A stretch of 64,000 bases of DNA from positions 1 through 64,000 of the forward strand of contig NZ_BJDF01000018.1 in NCBI RefSeq assembly GCF_005404815.1, read 5' to 3'. This DNA comes from Companilactobacillus huachuanensis. GTDB lineage: Bacteria > Bacillota > Bacilli > Lactobacillales > Lactobacillaceae. Positions 44,144 through 53,618 of the stretch are shown piece by piece. Position numbers and translations under genes: made by a program. Below the pieces are notes generated by a model. It was not told where the DNA came from. It made no database searches and worked only from the letters and a program-made list of their open reading frames with translations. Position 1 is the first letter of the stretch; the number at the start of each line of letters is the position of its first letter.

Positions 44144-46536
44144 ATGATGTACATACGATTTTAATTATCGGTCCTACTAGTAGTGACAAAAACGTTGATC
44201 TTTCTACTGCTCTATATGATACAGTCGATATTTTGCACCAGTTAGGATACAAGACGTCTATTATTGTTGAGGATCCAACTTCACTATTATCATCAGGGGT
44301 CTTTTATGATAAAACAATCGTGGAAAAGGTAACCGGTGACAATGTTTTAAAGTTTGTTCAAAAGTATCATCCTGATGCTATTTTACCGACCGTCGGCGAT
44401 CGTAATGCGTTAGGGATTATTTCTAGTTTAAATGGAAAAATTGGTAGCACCAAGGTACTAGGGGCTAGTTTCTCGGCTTCGTTGGCAACATTTAAGCGTG
44501 AACTGTTCATCAAAAAATTGACCAAGGCTAATCTGCCAGTAATCAAATTCATTTCATCAGATGATGAAAAAGAAATCTATAGCTTCATTCGTTCAATCGG
44601 TTTTCCAATTATTGCCAGAAGACGTTATTCAAATCGACACTCCAGTGGCTGGACTAATATTAATAATTTGTTTGAATTGGATAATTTCATGGCTATGGAA
44701 GATGTTTCCGATACTAGAATTGAAATTGAACGTAGTATCAGAGGCTTCAGTGAATATTCCTTTACTATCTTGCGAGATCGTTATGACAACTCATCATTAG
44801 TTGGAACGATTGAAGATATTGAACCAATTGGTATCCATCATTTGGATTCCAACTTGATATCACCAGCAATTTCATTAAACGATTCAAAGTTGCAACGTTT
44901 GCGTAATTATTCCATCAAATTGGCTCGAGCTTTTAATATTGTCGGTATTTGTACGGTTCATTTTGCCTATAATCATACGACCAAGGAATCATATATAACC
45001 GAATTCATCCCTCGTTTGAGTGAGGAGACTAAGTTTTTGGAATATGCTACAAGTTATCCTATCGCCACAGCTGTGGCTGAGCTTTGTTTAGGCTATCATC
45101 TAGACAAGTTACAGTTAGATGCTGGAAACTACTTTAACGGGGCAACTGAGCCTTTTGTGGACCATTTAACATCGCGCTTCCCTCAATGGAAGACTCCTGG
45201 TCAAAAATATTTGGGACCAAGCAAGACATCTGACTCCAGTATCGTGGTCAATGGGTTTAGTTTGGAAGAAGTATTAAATAAGGGTGCATTAAACGACAAG
45301 CTGAATAATAATTTTGATCGTTATAATGAATTGCGTAAATTAGATGATGATGAATTATTTGAAAAAATCATTCACCCAACTAATTGGCTACTTGACGTCT
45401 TGTCTGAAGCTTTACGTCGAAAATTTGAAATGCCTGTTCTGTCTGAGATCACTGGTGTCAATGTGCCATATTTAAATGCGTTGCAAAATATCATCAATAA
45501 CAGTTTGATTATTCGTGAAGGCGAAATTGATGGTAAGAATGTTGAACGTATGGTTGAGATGGGTGTCAAAGGTGTCGGTCATAGCAAATTGTTACTTGAT
45601 AGTCCAGACATTGTTACTAAAACAGTGGTTAAAAATAAGCGTGCTGTATCAGTTGGTAACAATACGTATATTAATCATAATTACTTCGTTACTAGTGGTA
45701 TCAGCAATGAATTGGAATTGAGCGATAGAAAAAAAATTATCGTTAGAACGCCAATCATTACTTCAAAAACAGATATTATGATTCGTCAGTTTGTTTTATT
45801 TCAACTGGCTAAGTCAATTGATCAAAATGGACTCGAACCAATCATTATAGGTCGTGAACCATGGAATGCGCCATTATCAATGCGTCGAAAAGTCGTTGAA
45901 ATAGATGATCCCCACATGGAAATGAAAAGTCTCGGTTTGATCAAGCAGGACAGCGTTTTGAATATCATTGATCTTTCAAAAAATTTGGTTGATACAGAAG
46001 ATGAGCGTGTCTTTCAATTCAGTGCTCAAGAGATTAAGAACATCGAATTAAAAGGTGATACGAGTGTTCGGGTCATGGTTGTTACAGATGGCAATAATTT
46101 CTTAGCACCATCAGTTATTTACCGTGGTAAACGCGATAATCATTTATACGAGATAAGTTCCGTTAATAATTTCATGACTGTTGAAGATCGAGTGGAAATT
46201 TCCAAATTGATCAAGCAGGAACTTGAAGATGACAACAAAGTCGATATCTTTAATTTTGAAATGGTTAAGAGCAATGGGCACTGGCTAGTGACTAAGAAGT
46301 ACCGGGGGATGACGAATGATATTATCCGCCACGAACTTGCTAGTTCAGTTCATGTGATTGATACCTTGGTTAAATTGCTACTGGGAAATAAGATTGACGA
46401 TGGTTTATCTTTGGAAAAAGTTTTTGATAATTTTGATGAGAAATATCTATTAACAATCGACGATAAACGTTATAAGTTACTTGATAAAGAAGAGATCCAA
46501 GAGAAACTCAAGGAATTACGGTTGAAGGAAAAATAA
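44134..46536 (+). CDS. Degenerate CarB-like protein
   Basis: An 800-residue protein; true CarB has about 1060. Residues 1-390 align by eye with the carboxyphosphate half: DAILPTVGDRNALG, GFPIIARRRY, SEYSFTILRDRYDN and SYITEFIPRLSEET stand where CarB has ILPTLGGQTGLN, the glycine-rich TMGGSGGG loop, KEYEMEV and EMNPRVSRSS. The glycine loop is replaced (SNRHSSGW, about 166-173), the metal ligand Asn after E-M is Ile (about 292) and NVQF is TVHF. Residues 400-500 resemble the oligomerisation domain. The second ATP-grasp half is mostly unrecognisable and shortened, and the MGS allosteric domain is not evident. It probably cannot make carbamoyl phosphate. No frameshift or stop interrupts it. Confidence 0.75.
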   Translation: MELDDVHTILIIGPTSSDKNVDLSTALYDTVDILHQLGYKTSIIVEDPTSLLSSGVFYDKTIVEKVTGDNVLKFVQKYHPDAILPTVGDRNALGIISSLNGKIGSTKVLGASFSASLATFKRELFIKKLTKANLPVIKFISSDDEKEIYSFIRSIGFPIIARRRYSNRHSSGWTNINNLFELDNFMAMEDVSDTRIEIERSIRGFSEYSFTILRDRYDNSSLVGTIEDIEPIGIHHLDSNLISPAISLNDSKLQRLRNYSIKLARAFNIVGICTVHFAYNHTTKESYITEFIPRLSEETKFLEYATSYPIATAVAELCLGYHLDKLQLDAGNYFNGATEPFVDHLTSRFPQWKTPGQKYLGPSKTSDSSIVVNGFSLEEVLNKGALNDKLNNNFDRYNELRKLDDDELFEKIIHPTNWLLDVLSEALRRKFEMPVLSEITGVNVPYLNALQNIINNSLIIREGEIDGKNVERMVEMGVKGVGHSKLLLDSPDIVTKTVVKNKRAVSVGNNTYINHNYFVTSGISNELELSDRKKIIVRTPIITSKTDIMIRQFVLFQLAKSIDQNGLEPIIIGREPWNAPLSMRRKVVEIDDPHMEMKSLGLIKQDSVLNIIDLSKNLVDTEDERVFQFSAQEIKNIELKGDTSVRVMVVTDGNNFLAPSVIYRGKRDNHLYEISSVNNFMTVEDRVEISKLIKQELEDDNKVDIFNFEMVKSNGHWLVTKKYRGMTNDIIRHELASSVHVIDTLVKLLLGNKIDDGLSLEKVFDNFDEKYLLTIDDKRYKLLDKEEIQEKLKELRLKEK

Positions 46537-46600
46537 TAACTTTCATAGTCATGACTTTTTTAGCTATGGGATAAAACATTGATTTTGTATCGTTGTATAT

Positions 46601-46654
46601 AAAAGGAGCTTAATATTATCAAAATCCAATTTGACAATATTAAGCTCCTTTTTT
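46601..46654. terminator. Bidirectional terminator between carB-like gene and rqcH
   Basis: AAAAGGAGCTTAATATT pairs with AATATTAAGCTCCTTTTTT around a 16-nt loop. Confidence 0.88.
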
Positions 46655-46671
46655 ATATATTAATAATCTTT

Positions 46672-48333
46672 TTAGTCCTCTTTCAAATCAGTAACTAGTT
46701 TACGATCAGGATCAACTAAAATTGTCTTCTGTCCTTCAAAAATCACAAAACCAGGTTTAGCACCATTTGGTTTTCTAATATGTTTGATTTGGACATAGTC
46801 AACAGGAACTTTACTTGAATCACGTGCTTTAGAATAATAGGCAGCAATTGTAGCAGCTTCAGTAATTGATTGTTCATCAGGATCACTAGTTTTTAGAATG
46901 ACGTGTGAACCAGGAATATCTTTAACATGGAACCAATAATGATTTTTTTGCGCTAATTTCATCGTTAACTGGTCATTTTCCAAGTTATTCTTACCAACGG
47001 TAATTTCGACACCATTAGTTGTCTTGAAATCTTCGCCAATTCTCTTTTTACGTTTCTTAGGAGCATTCTTACGTTTCTTCTTGATATAGCCAGATTCGAT
47101 CAATTCTTCAACGATTCCGTCCACATCCTCGATATCAACGTATTCAAGGGAAGCAAGAACGGACTCTAGATAATTGACCTCGTTTGTCGTAATTTCTAAT
47201 TGTTCCTTAATATGTGGAATCGAGTTCTGCAACTTACGGTATTTCTTGTAATAACTTTGAGCATTGAGTGAAGCCGAATACTCGGGATTTAGCTTGATGG
47301 TTACTTCTTCGTTATTATAATAGTTAGTTAAAGTAATTGAACTTGAGCCATGTTCGATTTTTGACATGTATGTCGTTAACAATTCACCGTAGAGATTGTA
47401 CTTAGCCATCACATCGGTAGCAGACAACTGCTGATTGAGTTTTTTAACCTTAGACTTATCCTTTTTCAAGATAATGCTTAAACGGTGTGTAACACTCTTA
47501 GTTTGCTGCTCAATGCGGTCAAGACGTGCCTTATCAAGATAATAATTATCCAACAGTTCACTAAGGGATGGATAGTCATTGACCTCAGTAGTAGTGTTAT
47601 TAAAGCTAATTGGGGAAAATCCTAATTTATGTTTATTGTTATTGGCAGTATTTGGATGTAGGTTTTCCTGATAATCCTTTAGAAAGTTATCAAAGCTATT
47701 GCCTTGAGCAATAAACTGTTCTAACTCAGCAGATGTATCTAAACCAATACCTTCATATTTTTGACGAATATCAGTAGCTGACATGCCACTTAAATCATCA
47801 TTTTTTGTAGAAAATGGATTGATTTTATTTTGTGCAGGAGGTAATTTATAATCATCACCTGGTAACAGACCACGAAAACTGTTATTTTCTGGTGAAACTC
47901 GTTTAATTAAATCAATAATCTTACCAGTTTCCTTATTGATCAAGAAGATATTACTGTGACGTGCCATGATCTCGGTAACCAGCGTATAACTGTGAAGGTC
48001 TCCAAGCTCATTTTTTGCTGAAAGGTCGATTGAAACGACACGGTCATTATTTAATTGTCTAAAATCCTCAACAATTGCACTCGTAATATACTTACGTAAA
48101 GACATTACAAACGTCGATGGTTTAGCCGGGTTAGCAAATGGTTGTTGCGTTATTTGAACTCTGGCATATGAGGGATGTGCTGACAACAAAAGTTGACGAT
48201 TCTTACGATTACTTCTCACTGTAAGAATCAATTCATTAGCGAATGGTTGTTGAATTTTACTAATACGACCACCGCGGAGGTTCTGATTTAATTCGTTTAC
48301 CATAGAGTGCGTAAACATTCCATCAAAAGACAT
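46672..48333 (-). CDS. rqcH: Rqc2 homolog RqcH (NFACT family)
   Basis: A 553-residue ribosome quality control factor that adds alanine tails on stalled 50S complexes. Older annotations call it fibronectin-binding protein. The NFACT-N domain (MSFDGMFTHSMVNELNQNLRGGRISKIQQP start), a coiled coil at about 270-420 and the C-terminal NFACT-R domain (DQLTMKLAQKNHYWFHVKDIPGSHVIL) are all present. It is divergent from degV. Confidence 0.9.
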   Translation of the reverse strand: MSFDGMFTHSMVNELNQNLRGGRISKIQQPFANELILTVRSNRKNRQLLLSAHPSYARVQITQQPFANPAKPSTFVMSLRKYITSAIVEDFRQLNNDRVVSIDLSAKNELGDLHSYTLVTEIMARHSNIFLINKETGKIIDLIKRVSPENNSFRGLLPGDDYKLPPAQNKINPFSTKNDDLSGMSATDIRQKYEGIGLDTSAELEQFIAQGNSFDNFLKDYQENLHPNTANNNKHKLGFSPISFNNTTTEVNDYPSLSELLDNYYLDKARLDRIEQQTKSVTHRLSIILKKDKSKVKKLNQQLSATDVMAKYNLYGELLTTYMSKIEHGSSSITLTNYYNNEEVTIKLNPEYSASLNAQSYYKKYRKLQNSIPHIKEQLEITTNEVNYLESVLASLEYVDIEDVDGIVEELIESGYIKKKRKNAPKKRKKRIGEDFKTTNGVEITVGKNNLENDQLTMKLAQKNHYWFHVKDIPGSHVILKTSDPDEQSITEAATIAAYYSKARDSSKVPVDYVQIKHIRKPNGAKPGFVIFEGQKTILVDPDRKLVTDLKED

Positions 48334-48411
48334 ATTTTGCTTCCTTTCCTAAAACTAAGCGATAATTTCTGAAAATTTTTAATATGTAACAAATATAAGT
48401 TTGCGTGAATA

Positions 48412-48420
48412 TGATATAAT
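48412..48420 (+). promoter_or_regulatory. Extended -10 promoter of degV
   Basis: TGATATAAT: a TATAAT -10 with the TG extension directly upstream. There is no strong -35. It lies about 50 nt before the degV start. Confidence 0.55.
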
Positions 48421-48471
48421 TTAATGGTTGTCCAATCATTTAACGTAACCAAACAAGGAATTGATAAATTT

Positions 48472-49338
48472 ATGAAAATAGCCATTGTTACAGATAGTAC
48501 ATCTTATTTGCCACAAGAAACAGTCGATAAATATAATATAACAGTTGTGCCAATAGAGGTAGTATTTAATACTAAAACATATCGTGAAGATATTGATATC
48601 ACTACATCCGAATTCTATGATTTGCTACAGGAATCACCAGAATTACCTTCAACAGCTCAACCTTCAATGGGCGAGATGTTAAAGATATACGATAAACTGG
48701 CTAAAGAAGGCTATGATACCGTAATTTCAATTCATTTAGCAAGTACAATTTCAGGATTTGTCAATAATCTAAAAAGTGCTGCTCAAGCAATCAAAAACAT
48801 CAACGTAGTTGTTTATGATTCACACATTACCGTTCGCTTAATGGGCTATTTAGCTCAGGAAGCTGCCAAAATGGCACAAGAGAACAAACCAGTGGATGAA
48901 ATAATTGATCGTCTAGATGCTCTACGTTCATCAATCGGTGAAACTTTTGTAGTTGATGATTTGAAGAATTTAGTTAAAGGCGGCAGATTATCAAATACTT
49001 CAGCCGTAATTGGTACTGTCTTAAATATTAAACCTTTATTGGAATTTGACAATGAATCCCATAAAATCGTAGCTTACGATAAAGTTCGTTCAATGAAGAA
49101 AGCCAAATTAAAGGCTGAAGAAAAATTGAATGCAGCGGTTGATGCCAGTCCTTATCCATTAAGACTATTAGTTTTGGATGCGGACGATCCTGAGGCGGGA
49201 GACCGTTGGGCTGATGAAGTTCATGAGAGGTATCCTGATGCCACATTAGAGCGCTCATACTTTGGACCAGTTATCGGAGTTCATTTAGGAAAAGGTGCGC
49301 TTGCATTAGCCTGGATGCGTGACTTCGACAAATCATAA
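48472..49338 (+). CDS. degV: DegV-family fatty-acid-binding protein
   Basis: A 288-residue protein. The start KIAIVTDSTSYLPQ, TAQPSMGEMLKIYD, SIHLASTISGFVNN, and KGGRLSNTSAVIGTVLNIKPLL are typical of DegV/FakB proteins, which bind a fatty acid for phosphorylation by FakA. ATG 48472 has AAGGAA 11 nt upstream and gives the family N-terminus; an upstream in-frame ATG at 48424 is too close to the -10 box. A terminator follows. Confidence 0.9.
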   Translation: MKIAIVTDSTSYLPQETVDKYNITVVPIEVVFNTKTYREDIDITTSEFYDLLQESPELPSTAQPSMGEMLKIYDKLAKEGYDTVISIHLASTISGFVNNLKSAAQAIKNINVVVYDSHITVRLMGYLAQEAAKMAQENKPVDEIIDRLDALRSSIGETFVVDDLKNLVKGGRLSNTSAVIGTVLNIKPLLEFDNESHKIVAYDKVRSMKKAKLKAEEKLNAAVDASPYPLRLLVLDADDPEAGDRWADEVHERYPDATLERSYFGPVIGVHLGKGALALAWMRDFDKS

Positions 49339-49352
49339 TATAATTTTTTGAT

Positions 49353-49385
49353 ACCTGACGGGTTATATTCGTGAGGTGTTTTTTA
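49353..49385 (+). terminator. Terminator after degV
   Basis: ACCTGACG pairs with CGTGAGGT, followed by GTTTTTT. Confidence 0.7.
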
Positions 49386-49582
49386 TTTTATACATCCAGC
49401 TAAATATGGATATCATGGCGGGCGATAGCATTTCAGTGTTTTCATAATATGGTATAGAACCTACAGACATCAACTCAATTTGGCCTTCATCACTGCCATA
49501 TTTTCGACCAAATTTGGCGGAATTCCCAAACAAAAAATATATATTCCAAACCTTTTCAAAGAAAGTTATACTTAAAGTAGCG
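49357..49582 (-). pseudogene. Possible N-truncated coding remnant on the minus strand
   Basis: A 75-codon open frame without an ATG starts after a stop at about 49585. It reads through FEKVWNIYFLFGNSAKFG, YGSDEGQIELMSVGSIPYY and ENTEMLSPAMISIFSWMYKI before stopping at 49357. Residue composition looks coding-like, but no family is recognised and there is no clear ribosome binding site. The rest of the 49339-49705 gap contains only the degV terminator and the promoter region of the CAP protein. Confidence 0.25.
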
Positions 49583-49705
49583 GAAAAGTTCCTTTATTTA
49601 CCGGAATAATATAAAATGATTATTATAAATAGTACTTTATTAATACATCCATTGAGTTAAAATAAACATAACCATTATTTTCACATTGAAAAGGGGAGTA
49701 GTATC

Positions 49706-50947
49706 ATGTTTTCTAAAACGAAGAGAGCAGCTATTTTAGTAGCTGCAAGTGCACTTCTTGCTACAAGTTTGGGAGGGAATATTGCATATGCTGATACAAC
49801 TGCAAATGCTAACAATACTTCTACAGTTACAACAACTAGCACCAATTCTAATAGTGATGCCAATGTAGCCACTGCAACTAATGATAGTGTCGATCCTAAT
49901 AAGACGGTTACTACCACTTCAACAAATGACACTACAAATTCTTCAACGACCGCAAATACTCAAGCAAGTTATAATAATATTGATATTGCTTCAGTTAAAG
50001 TAGCAATGTTAACCGAATTGAATCGTTTACGAGCTCAAAATGGATTGTCAGCTTTAACGGCTGTAGGGGTTTTGAATAATTATGCTCAAGTTAGAACTGA
50101 TTCGTTCACAAGTACCGGTGGTGTTGATAATCACGCTGGCTGGAATTCTGCTAACATGTATCCTTATAATTTAACAGCTGAGGAAAATATTGCACAGATG
50201 CCTTTCTCAATGATTGGCACAACAGACCCTACTGCAATTGCACAAAAAATTACACATGAGTTTTATAGTGAAATGTATGATTCAGAACCAAACTATGGTC
50301 ACAGAAAGAATATGCTGAATCCTTATATTAACTATGTTGGAGTTGGTGTAAGTGTTGCTCGCAACGGTATGGTTTACTTCTCGCAAGAAATGGGAAATGA
50401 TCAGGCTTCATACAGCAAGTATAATGCTAGTGACGTTTATTCATACTTTCTAACAAACAATAACGATTACGCTAATGTTTCTAAATATGACATAGCTGAC
50501 GCCGACAAGACAAGTGCTGACTATACTAGCCGTGAAAATTACGTTACTGCCGACCTTCGTGGAGGAGTATCAACTAAGAATGCGGTCACACCACTTTACG
50601 ATCGTTATGGTAACAAGCGAACTGATTTGGAATTATCACCAAATACTGACTGGATTTCTGATATGATTGCTGTTATCAATGGTAGTACTTTCTATCATGT
50701 AAGTACTAATGGCTTCGTATCAGCAAATGACGCATTACCGTGGGCAACTTTCTTATCAGGAGCTAGTGTTACCGCTACAACTAATGCAAAAATTTATGAT
50801 AATAATGGTAGAGATACTGGTGGTACAGTCAATACTAACAGCAAATGGATTGTTGACAGACGTGCAGTAAATCCATTAACTGGCGTTAAAATGTATCGTA
50901 TAAGCACTAATGCCTGGATTCAACAAAATCAATTAGTTCAAAATTAA
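49706..50947 (+). CDS. Secreted CAP-domain protein with C-terminal SLAP repeats
   Basis: A 413-residue exported protein. A signal peptide (KRAAILVAASALLATSLGGNIAYA) is cleaved near residue 29. A Ser/Thr/Asn-rich linker covers about 30-85. A CAP (SCP/PR1-like) domain at about 92-240 has LNRLRAQNGL, NHAGW, AEENIAQ, HEFYSEMYDSEPNYGHRKNML and VYFSQEMG. Two SLAP-type modules (about 280-345 and 350-413) have the YDRYGNKR...DW...FYHVSTNGFV and YDNNGRDTG...W.VDRRA...MYRISTNAWI pattern that attaches S-layer-type proteins to the wall. GGGGAG precedes the ATG. Confidence 0.88.
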   Translation: MFSKTKRAAILVAASALLATSLGGNIAYADTTANANNTSTVTTTSTNSNSDANVATATNDSVDPNKTVTTTSTNDTTNSSTTANTQASYNNIDIASVKVAMLTELNRLRAQNGLSALTAVGVLNNYAQVRTDSFTSTGGVDNHAGWNSANMYPYNLTAEENIAQMPFSMIGTTDPTAIAQKITHEFYSEMYDSEPNYGHRKNMLNPYINYVGVGVSVARNGMVYFSQEMGNDQASYSKYNASDVYSYFLTNNNDYANVSKYDIADADKTSADYTSRENYVTADLRGGVSTKNAVTPLYDRYGNKRTDLELSPNTDWISDMIAVINGSTFYHVSTNGFVSANDALPWATFLSGASVTATTNAKIYDNNGRDTGGTVNTNSKWIVDRRAVNPLTGVKMYRISTNAWIQQNQLVQN

Positions 50948-50952
50948 TATGA

Positions 50953-50987
50953 AACCAACAGACTAGTTTAGTTTGTTGGTTTTTTTA
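50953..50987 (+). terminator. Terminator after CAP protein gene
   Basis: AAACCAACAgACTA pairs with TAGTtTGTTGGTTT, followed by TTTTT. Confidence 0.8.
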
Positions 50988-51125
50988 TAATCAAAAATGG
51001 AAAGTTGGACTATATATTCCATCTCTTTCGTATAATTTATTCTTCGTTTGAAAATTGATTCAATGAATATTCTAAATACACTAACGTATATAGTGCTAGT
51101 TGATATCCACTTCACTAACTAATGA

Positions 51126-51193
51126 CGAAAAAAAGTTGTTTTTCATTCAGGCTTGAATTTAAGTTCTCAAACCTAAAGTGAAAAACAACTTTT
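51126..51193. terminator. Bidirectional terminator next to recombinase gene
   Basis: AAAAAAAGTTGTTTTTCA pairs with TGAAAAACAACTTTTTT, with partial pairing in the interior. On the minus strand it ends the recombinase gene. Confidence 0.75.
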
Positions 51194-51195
51194 TT

Positions 51196-51783
51196 CTATC
51201 CAAAATCAACTTGATCCAACATTTGTTCACGTGACTCTTGATCCAATCCTAAATAGGCAAGAGTCATTTGTTGGCTACTGTGATTCAACAAGCGCATCAC
51301 CAATGCAATATTATAATTCGATTGAATATAAACTCGATAAGCTCCAGTTTTTCGCATCGTATGTGTTCCTAAATAATTAATATTCAACAAGTCGCCGGTT
51401 TTTGCCATTATCTTATAAAACTGCTTTTCTGAGACATGACGGTCTGGATGTTCCATTGAAGGAAAGAGCCATTCTGATTGCACATGATTTTCTAAACGCC
51501 ATTCTTGATATAATAATAAATCACGTTTTATTGGTCGCAAATATAATGTATTGGGTTTTCCGGTTTTTTTATCGTGAATATAGGCATTCTTTCTGAGATC
51601 ATCATAGTCATCAAAAACGTCACGATATTTTAACGACATCACATCAGAGACTCGCAAGAGGGTAGCTTTTCCCGTTTGAAAAATAGTGTAATTTCTTCGG
51701 CCATATTTAAAGTTTCTTAAAAGTGTATTTTTTACTTCATTTAGCACATTGGTGTCTTTTATAGGCAAAACTAGTTGTTTCAT
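51196..51783 (-). CDS. Short tyrosine recombinase (catalytic domain only)
   Basis: A 195-residue site-specific recombinase without the N-terminal arm- and core-binding domains of phage integrases (normally 300-400 residues). Catalytic residues are visible: Arg in TLLRVSDVMSLKYRDV, HTMRKTGAYR (HxxR), LLNHSS (His) and the nucleophile in TLAYLGLD. GGAGAG precedes the ATG. There are no phage or conjugative genes nearby. Such short recombinases can invert promoters or act in trans; the target is unknown. A perfect 14-bp-arm hairpin lies about 95 bp upstream. Confidence 0.8.
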   Translation of the reverse strand: MKQLVLPIKDTNVLNEVKNTLLRNFKYGRRNYTIFQTGKATLLRVSDVMSLKYRDVFDDYDDLRKNAYIHDKKTGKPNTLYLRPIKRDLLLYQEWRLENHVQSEWLFPSMEHPDRHVSEKQFYKIMAKTGDLLNINYLGTHTMRKTGAYRVYIQSNYNIALVMRLLNHSSQQMTLAYLGLDQESREQMLDQVDFG

Positions 51784-51876
51784 AGGCTCTCCATATTAGG
51801 GGCTGTTATTCAGCTTTTTAATTAAATAGACCCTTTAAATATATTGTAGTTTTTCTAGGCTGATACGTCAATGTTT

Positions 51877-51909
51877 TACAGGGGCTATTTCTTACAAATA
51901 GCCCCTGTA
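51877..51909. other. Perfect inverted repeat upstream of the recombinase
   Basis: TACAGGGGCTATTT and AAATAGCCCCTGTA are separated by CTTAC. No T-tract follows on the plus strand. GGGGCTGTTATT at 51796 partly echoes the arm. It could be a recombinase site or a terminator-like structure. The remainder of 51784-52146 has no supportable gene. Confidence 0.6.
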
Positions 51910-52146
51910 ATTCAATGAAATCATTCATTTTGATGAATGTTAATTCTATGGTCAAGTTCATTTATGTAATTGGTGAATGTACGTCAAATGATCGTAAAAT
52001 TAATATCTCAGCATTTGATGATTATGTCGCAAAAATTATTGGTTTTGGAATTACCATAATTAATTTAAAAGTAGATACACAGATTACATCCGCCATATTA
52101 TTAAAACGGTAAGATTTTTGATATTGATTTAGTTATTAAGCACAAA

Positions 52147-52189
52147 AAAAATGATCGTACGCCGGCAAAGTTCCGGAATATGATCATTT
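52147..52189 (-). terminator. Terminator of the secreted-protein gene
   Basis: AAATGATC...CCGG pairs with CCGG...GATCATTT; on the minus strand it runs into TTTTTTT. It lies 75 nt beyond the stop of the minus-strand gene. Confidence 0.7.
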
Positions 52190-52265
52190 AAAAATTGCAT
52201 TAGAATTTATATTATTTCAAAACTAAACTTGACAGGTACTGACACATTTGAAAATTTTGTTTTTG

Positions 52266-53075
52266 TTATTTACTATTAATCATTGCATTCATTCCATCAT
52301 TCATTTTTTCATCGTCTTTCTTGTCCCAGTCATTTTCAGATTGACTACTTGATTCTCCATTTTTTTCAGAAGAACCACCAATAGAAGGTTTCTCTGGTAT
52401 CCTTCGATATTTACCATCCTCGTCTTGGAAAAAGACAGACTTATTCGAAAAATTTATTAACCAAAACTCGCCAGGAATATTATTTGTTCCTGCCTGAGTT
52501 TTAGAAAGAATCAATGCAACTTTTTCTCCGGCCTTTGGCAAGCGATTGTTATCATACTCAACAGTAACTATTTCATCAGATGTGGCATCTTCTTTTGGTA
52601 TATTCATAAATTCTTTATCATCCACGGGAGCAAGCATTTCTTTTTTTGTGATATTTCCTCCTAAAAACATTACTCGAATAATCTTGTTTTGTTGAGAATT
52701 ATCCCCACGTAGAACACGTTTCACACCCACATCTGCAATTGTATAAGGATGGCTTTCAAAAACAAAGCTCTTCAATCCCGTTATTTCACCAGTTATAGTT
52801 AGCTGTCCAGAATCAACCAATTTAGAAAAGGTCGAAGGGTATCCTACAAAAGCCATCTCTGCACCTTGTTGGACCTTTTCGTGACTATAAAATGTATGAT
52901 TAATCTGTTCAACTGTTTTTTTATCAATAAATTTCTTTGCCAATTTCTTTTTTGGTTTTGATATTGCTTGTTCATTAGCAATACTTTTGGATCCGACATT
53001 GCTTAAATAGTATGTCGTAAAACCTGCAAATAACATTGGTGCGGCAATACCACTTATTATTAAGCTCTTTTTCAA
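52266..53075 (-). CDS. Unknown secreted or membrane-anchored protein
   Basis: A 269-residue protein with an N-terminal signal/anchor helix (about 4-26) without a lipobox. A basic stretch (KPKKKLAKKF) is followed by a beta-rich domain at about 70-225 (LTITGEITGLKSFVF, YTIADVGVKRVLRG, IIRVMFLGGNIT, GEKVALILSK). A Ser/Asn/Asp-rich tail ends it. I do not recognise the family. TTG start with GGAGGGG upstream. It is monocistronic. Its strand is opposite to the following LTA synthase. Confidence 0.6.
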   Translation of the reverse strand: MKKSLIISGIAAPMLFAGFTTYYLSNVGSKSIANEQAISKPKKKLAKKFIDKKTVEQINHTFYSHEKVQQGAEMAFVGYPSTFSKLVDSGQLTITGEITGLKSFVFESHPYTIADVGVKRVLRGDNSQQNKIIRVMFLGGNITKKEMLAPVDDKEFMNIPKEDATSDEIVTVEYDNNRLPKAGEKVALILSKTQAGTNNIPGEFWLINFSNKSVFFQDEDGKYRRIPEKPSIGGSSEKNGESSSQSENDWDKKDDEKMNDGMNAMINSK

Positions 53076-53561
53076 TTTTATGCCCCTCCATTTTAATTAC
53101 TTTTTTAGTTTACATGAAAGGGTAATTTTGAGAAACGATTCTTAGACTTTTCAGACATTGTTTCTCCGTATAATTCTTAATAATTTTTTATTTTAAATAT
53201 CTAACTAACCAGTACATTTTAAAACGCACTTGTAATTTTACAATAATGGGAAGGGCATATAAGTGTGATATTACACGGCTAGTTCATCATTTAAGGACTA
53301 ACCTTTTATATGCAATGTAGATATATCGTTATTCCAAAAATAAAGGTCAATATATTGTTAGATTCTATTAAATAGTTAAAATATTCACAAAAGCCATTGA
53401 AAGCAACATTTCTTCCTTGTATACTGAATATATTAGCAAGTAAGGTTTTACACGCACGGCCTGAGCTGCTTATATGGTTCATCAAGTAAGTGCTGACAAA
53501 TCGCAATAGGTTTATTAAAATTTGAAATGCTATAAATTAAAAAATATTAGTTCTAAGAATG

Positions 53562-53595
53562 AAGCATTAGTAAAGATTACTTACTAGTGCTTTTT
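53562..53595 (+). terminator. Terminator-like hairpin just upstream of LTA synthase gene
   Basis: AAGCATTAGTAA pairs imperfectly with TTACTAGTGCTT, followed by a short T-run. It lies about 24 nt before the start codon, so it could attenuate expression. The rest of the 53076-53618 gap has only short open frames with no recognisable product. Confidence 0.4.
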
Positions 53596-53618
53596 ATAAT
53601 CTAAAAGCAGGTAGTAAA

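Noticed and set aside
51915-52112. 65-codon plus-strand open frame after the inverted repeat
   Set aside because: No ribosome binding site and no recognisable motif; the composition fits random A/T-rich sequence.
53306-53506. 66-codon minus-strand open frame in the gap before the LTA synthase gene
   Set aside because: I considered a transposase remnant, but no motif could be named and there is no ribosome binding site.
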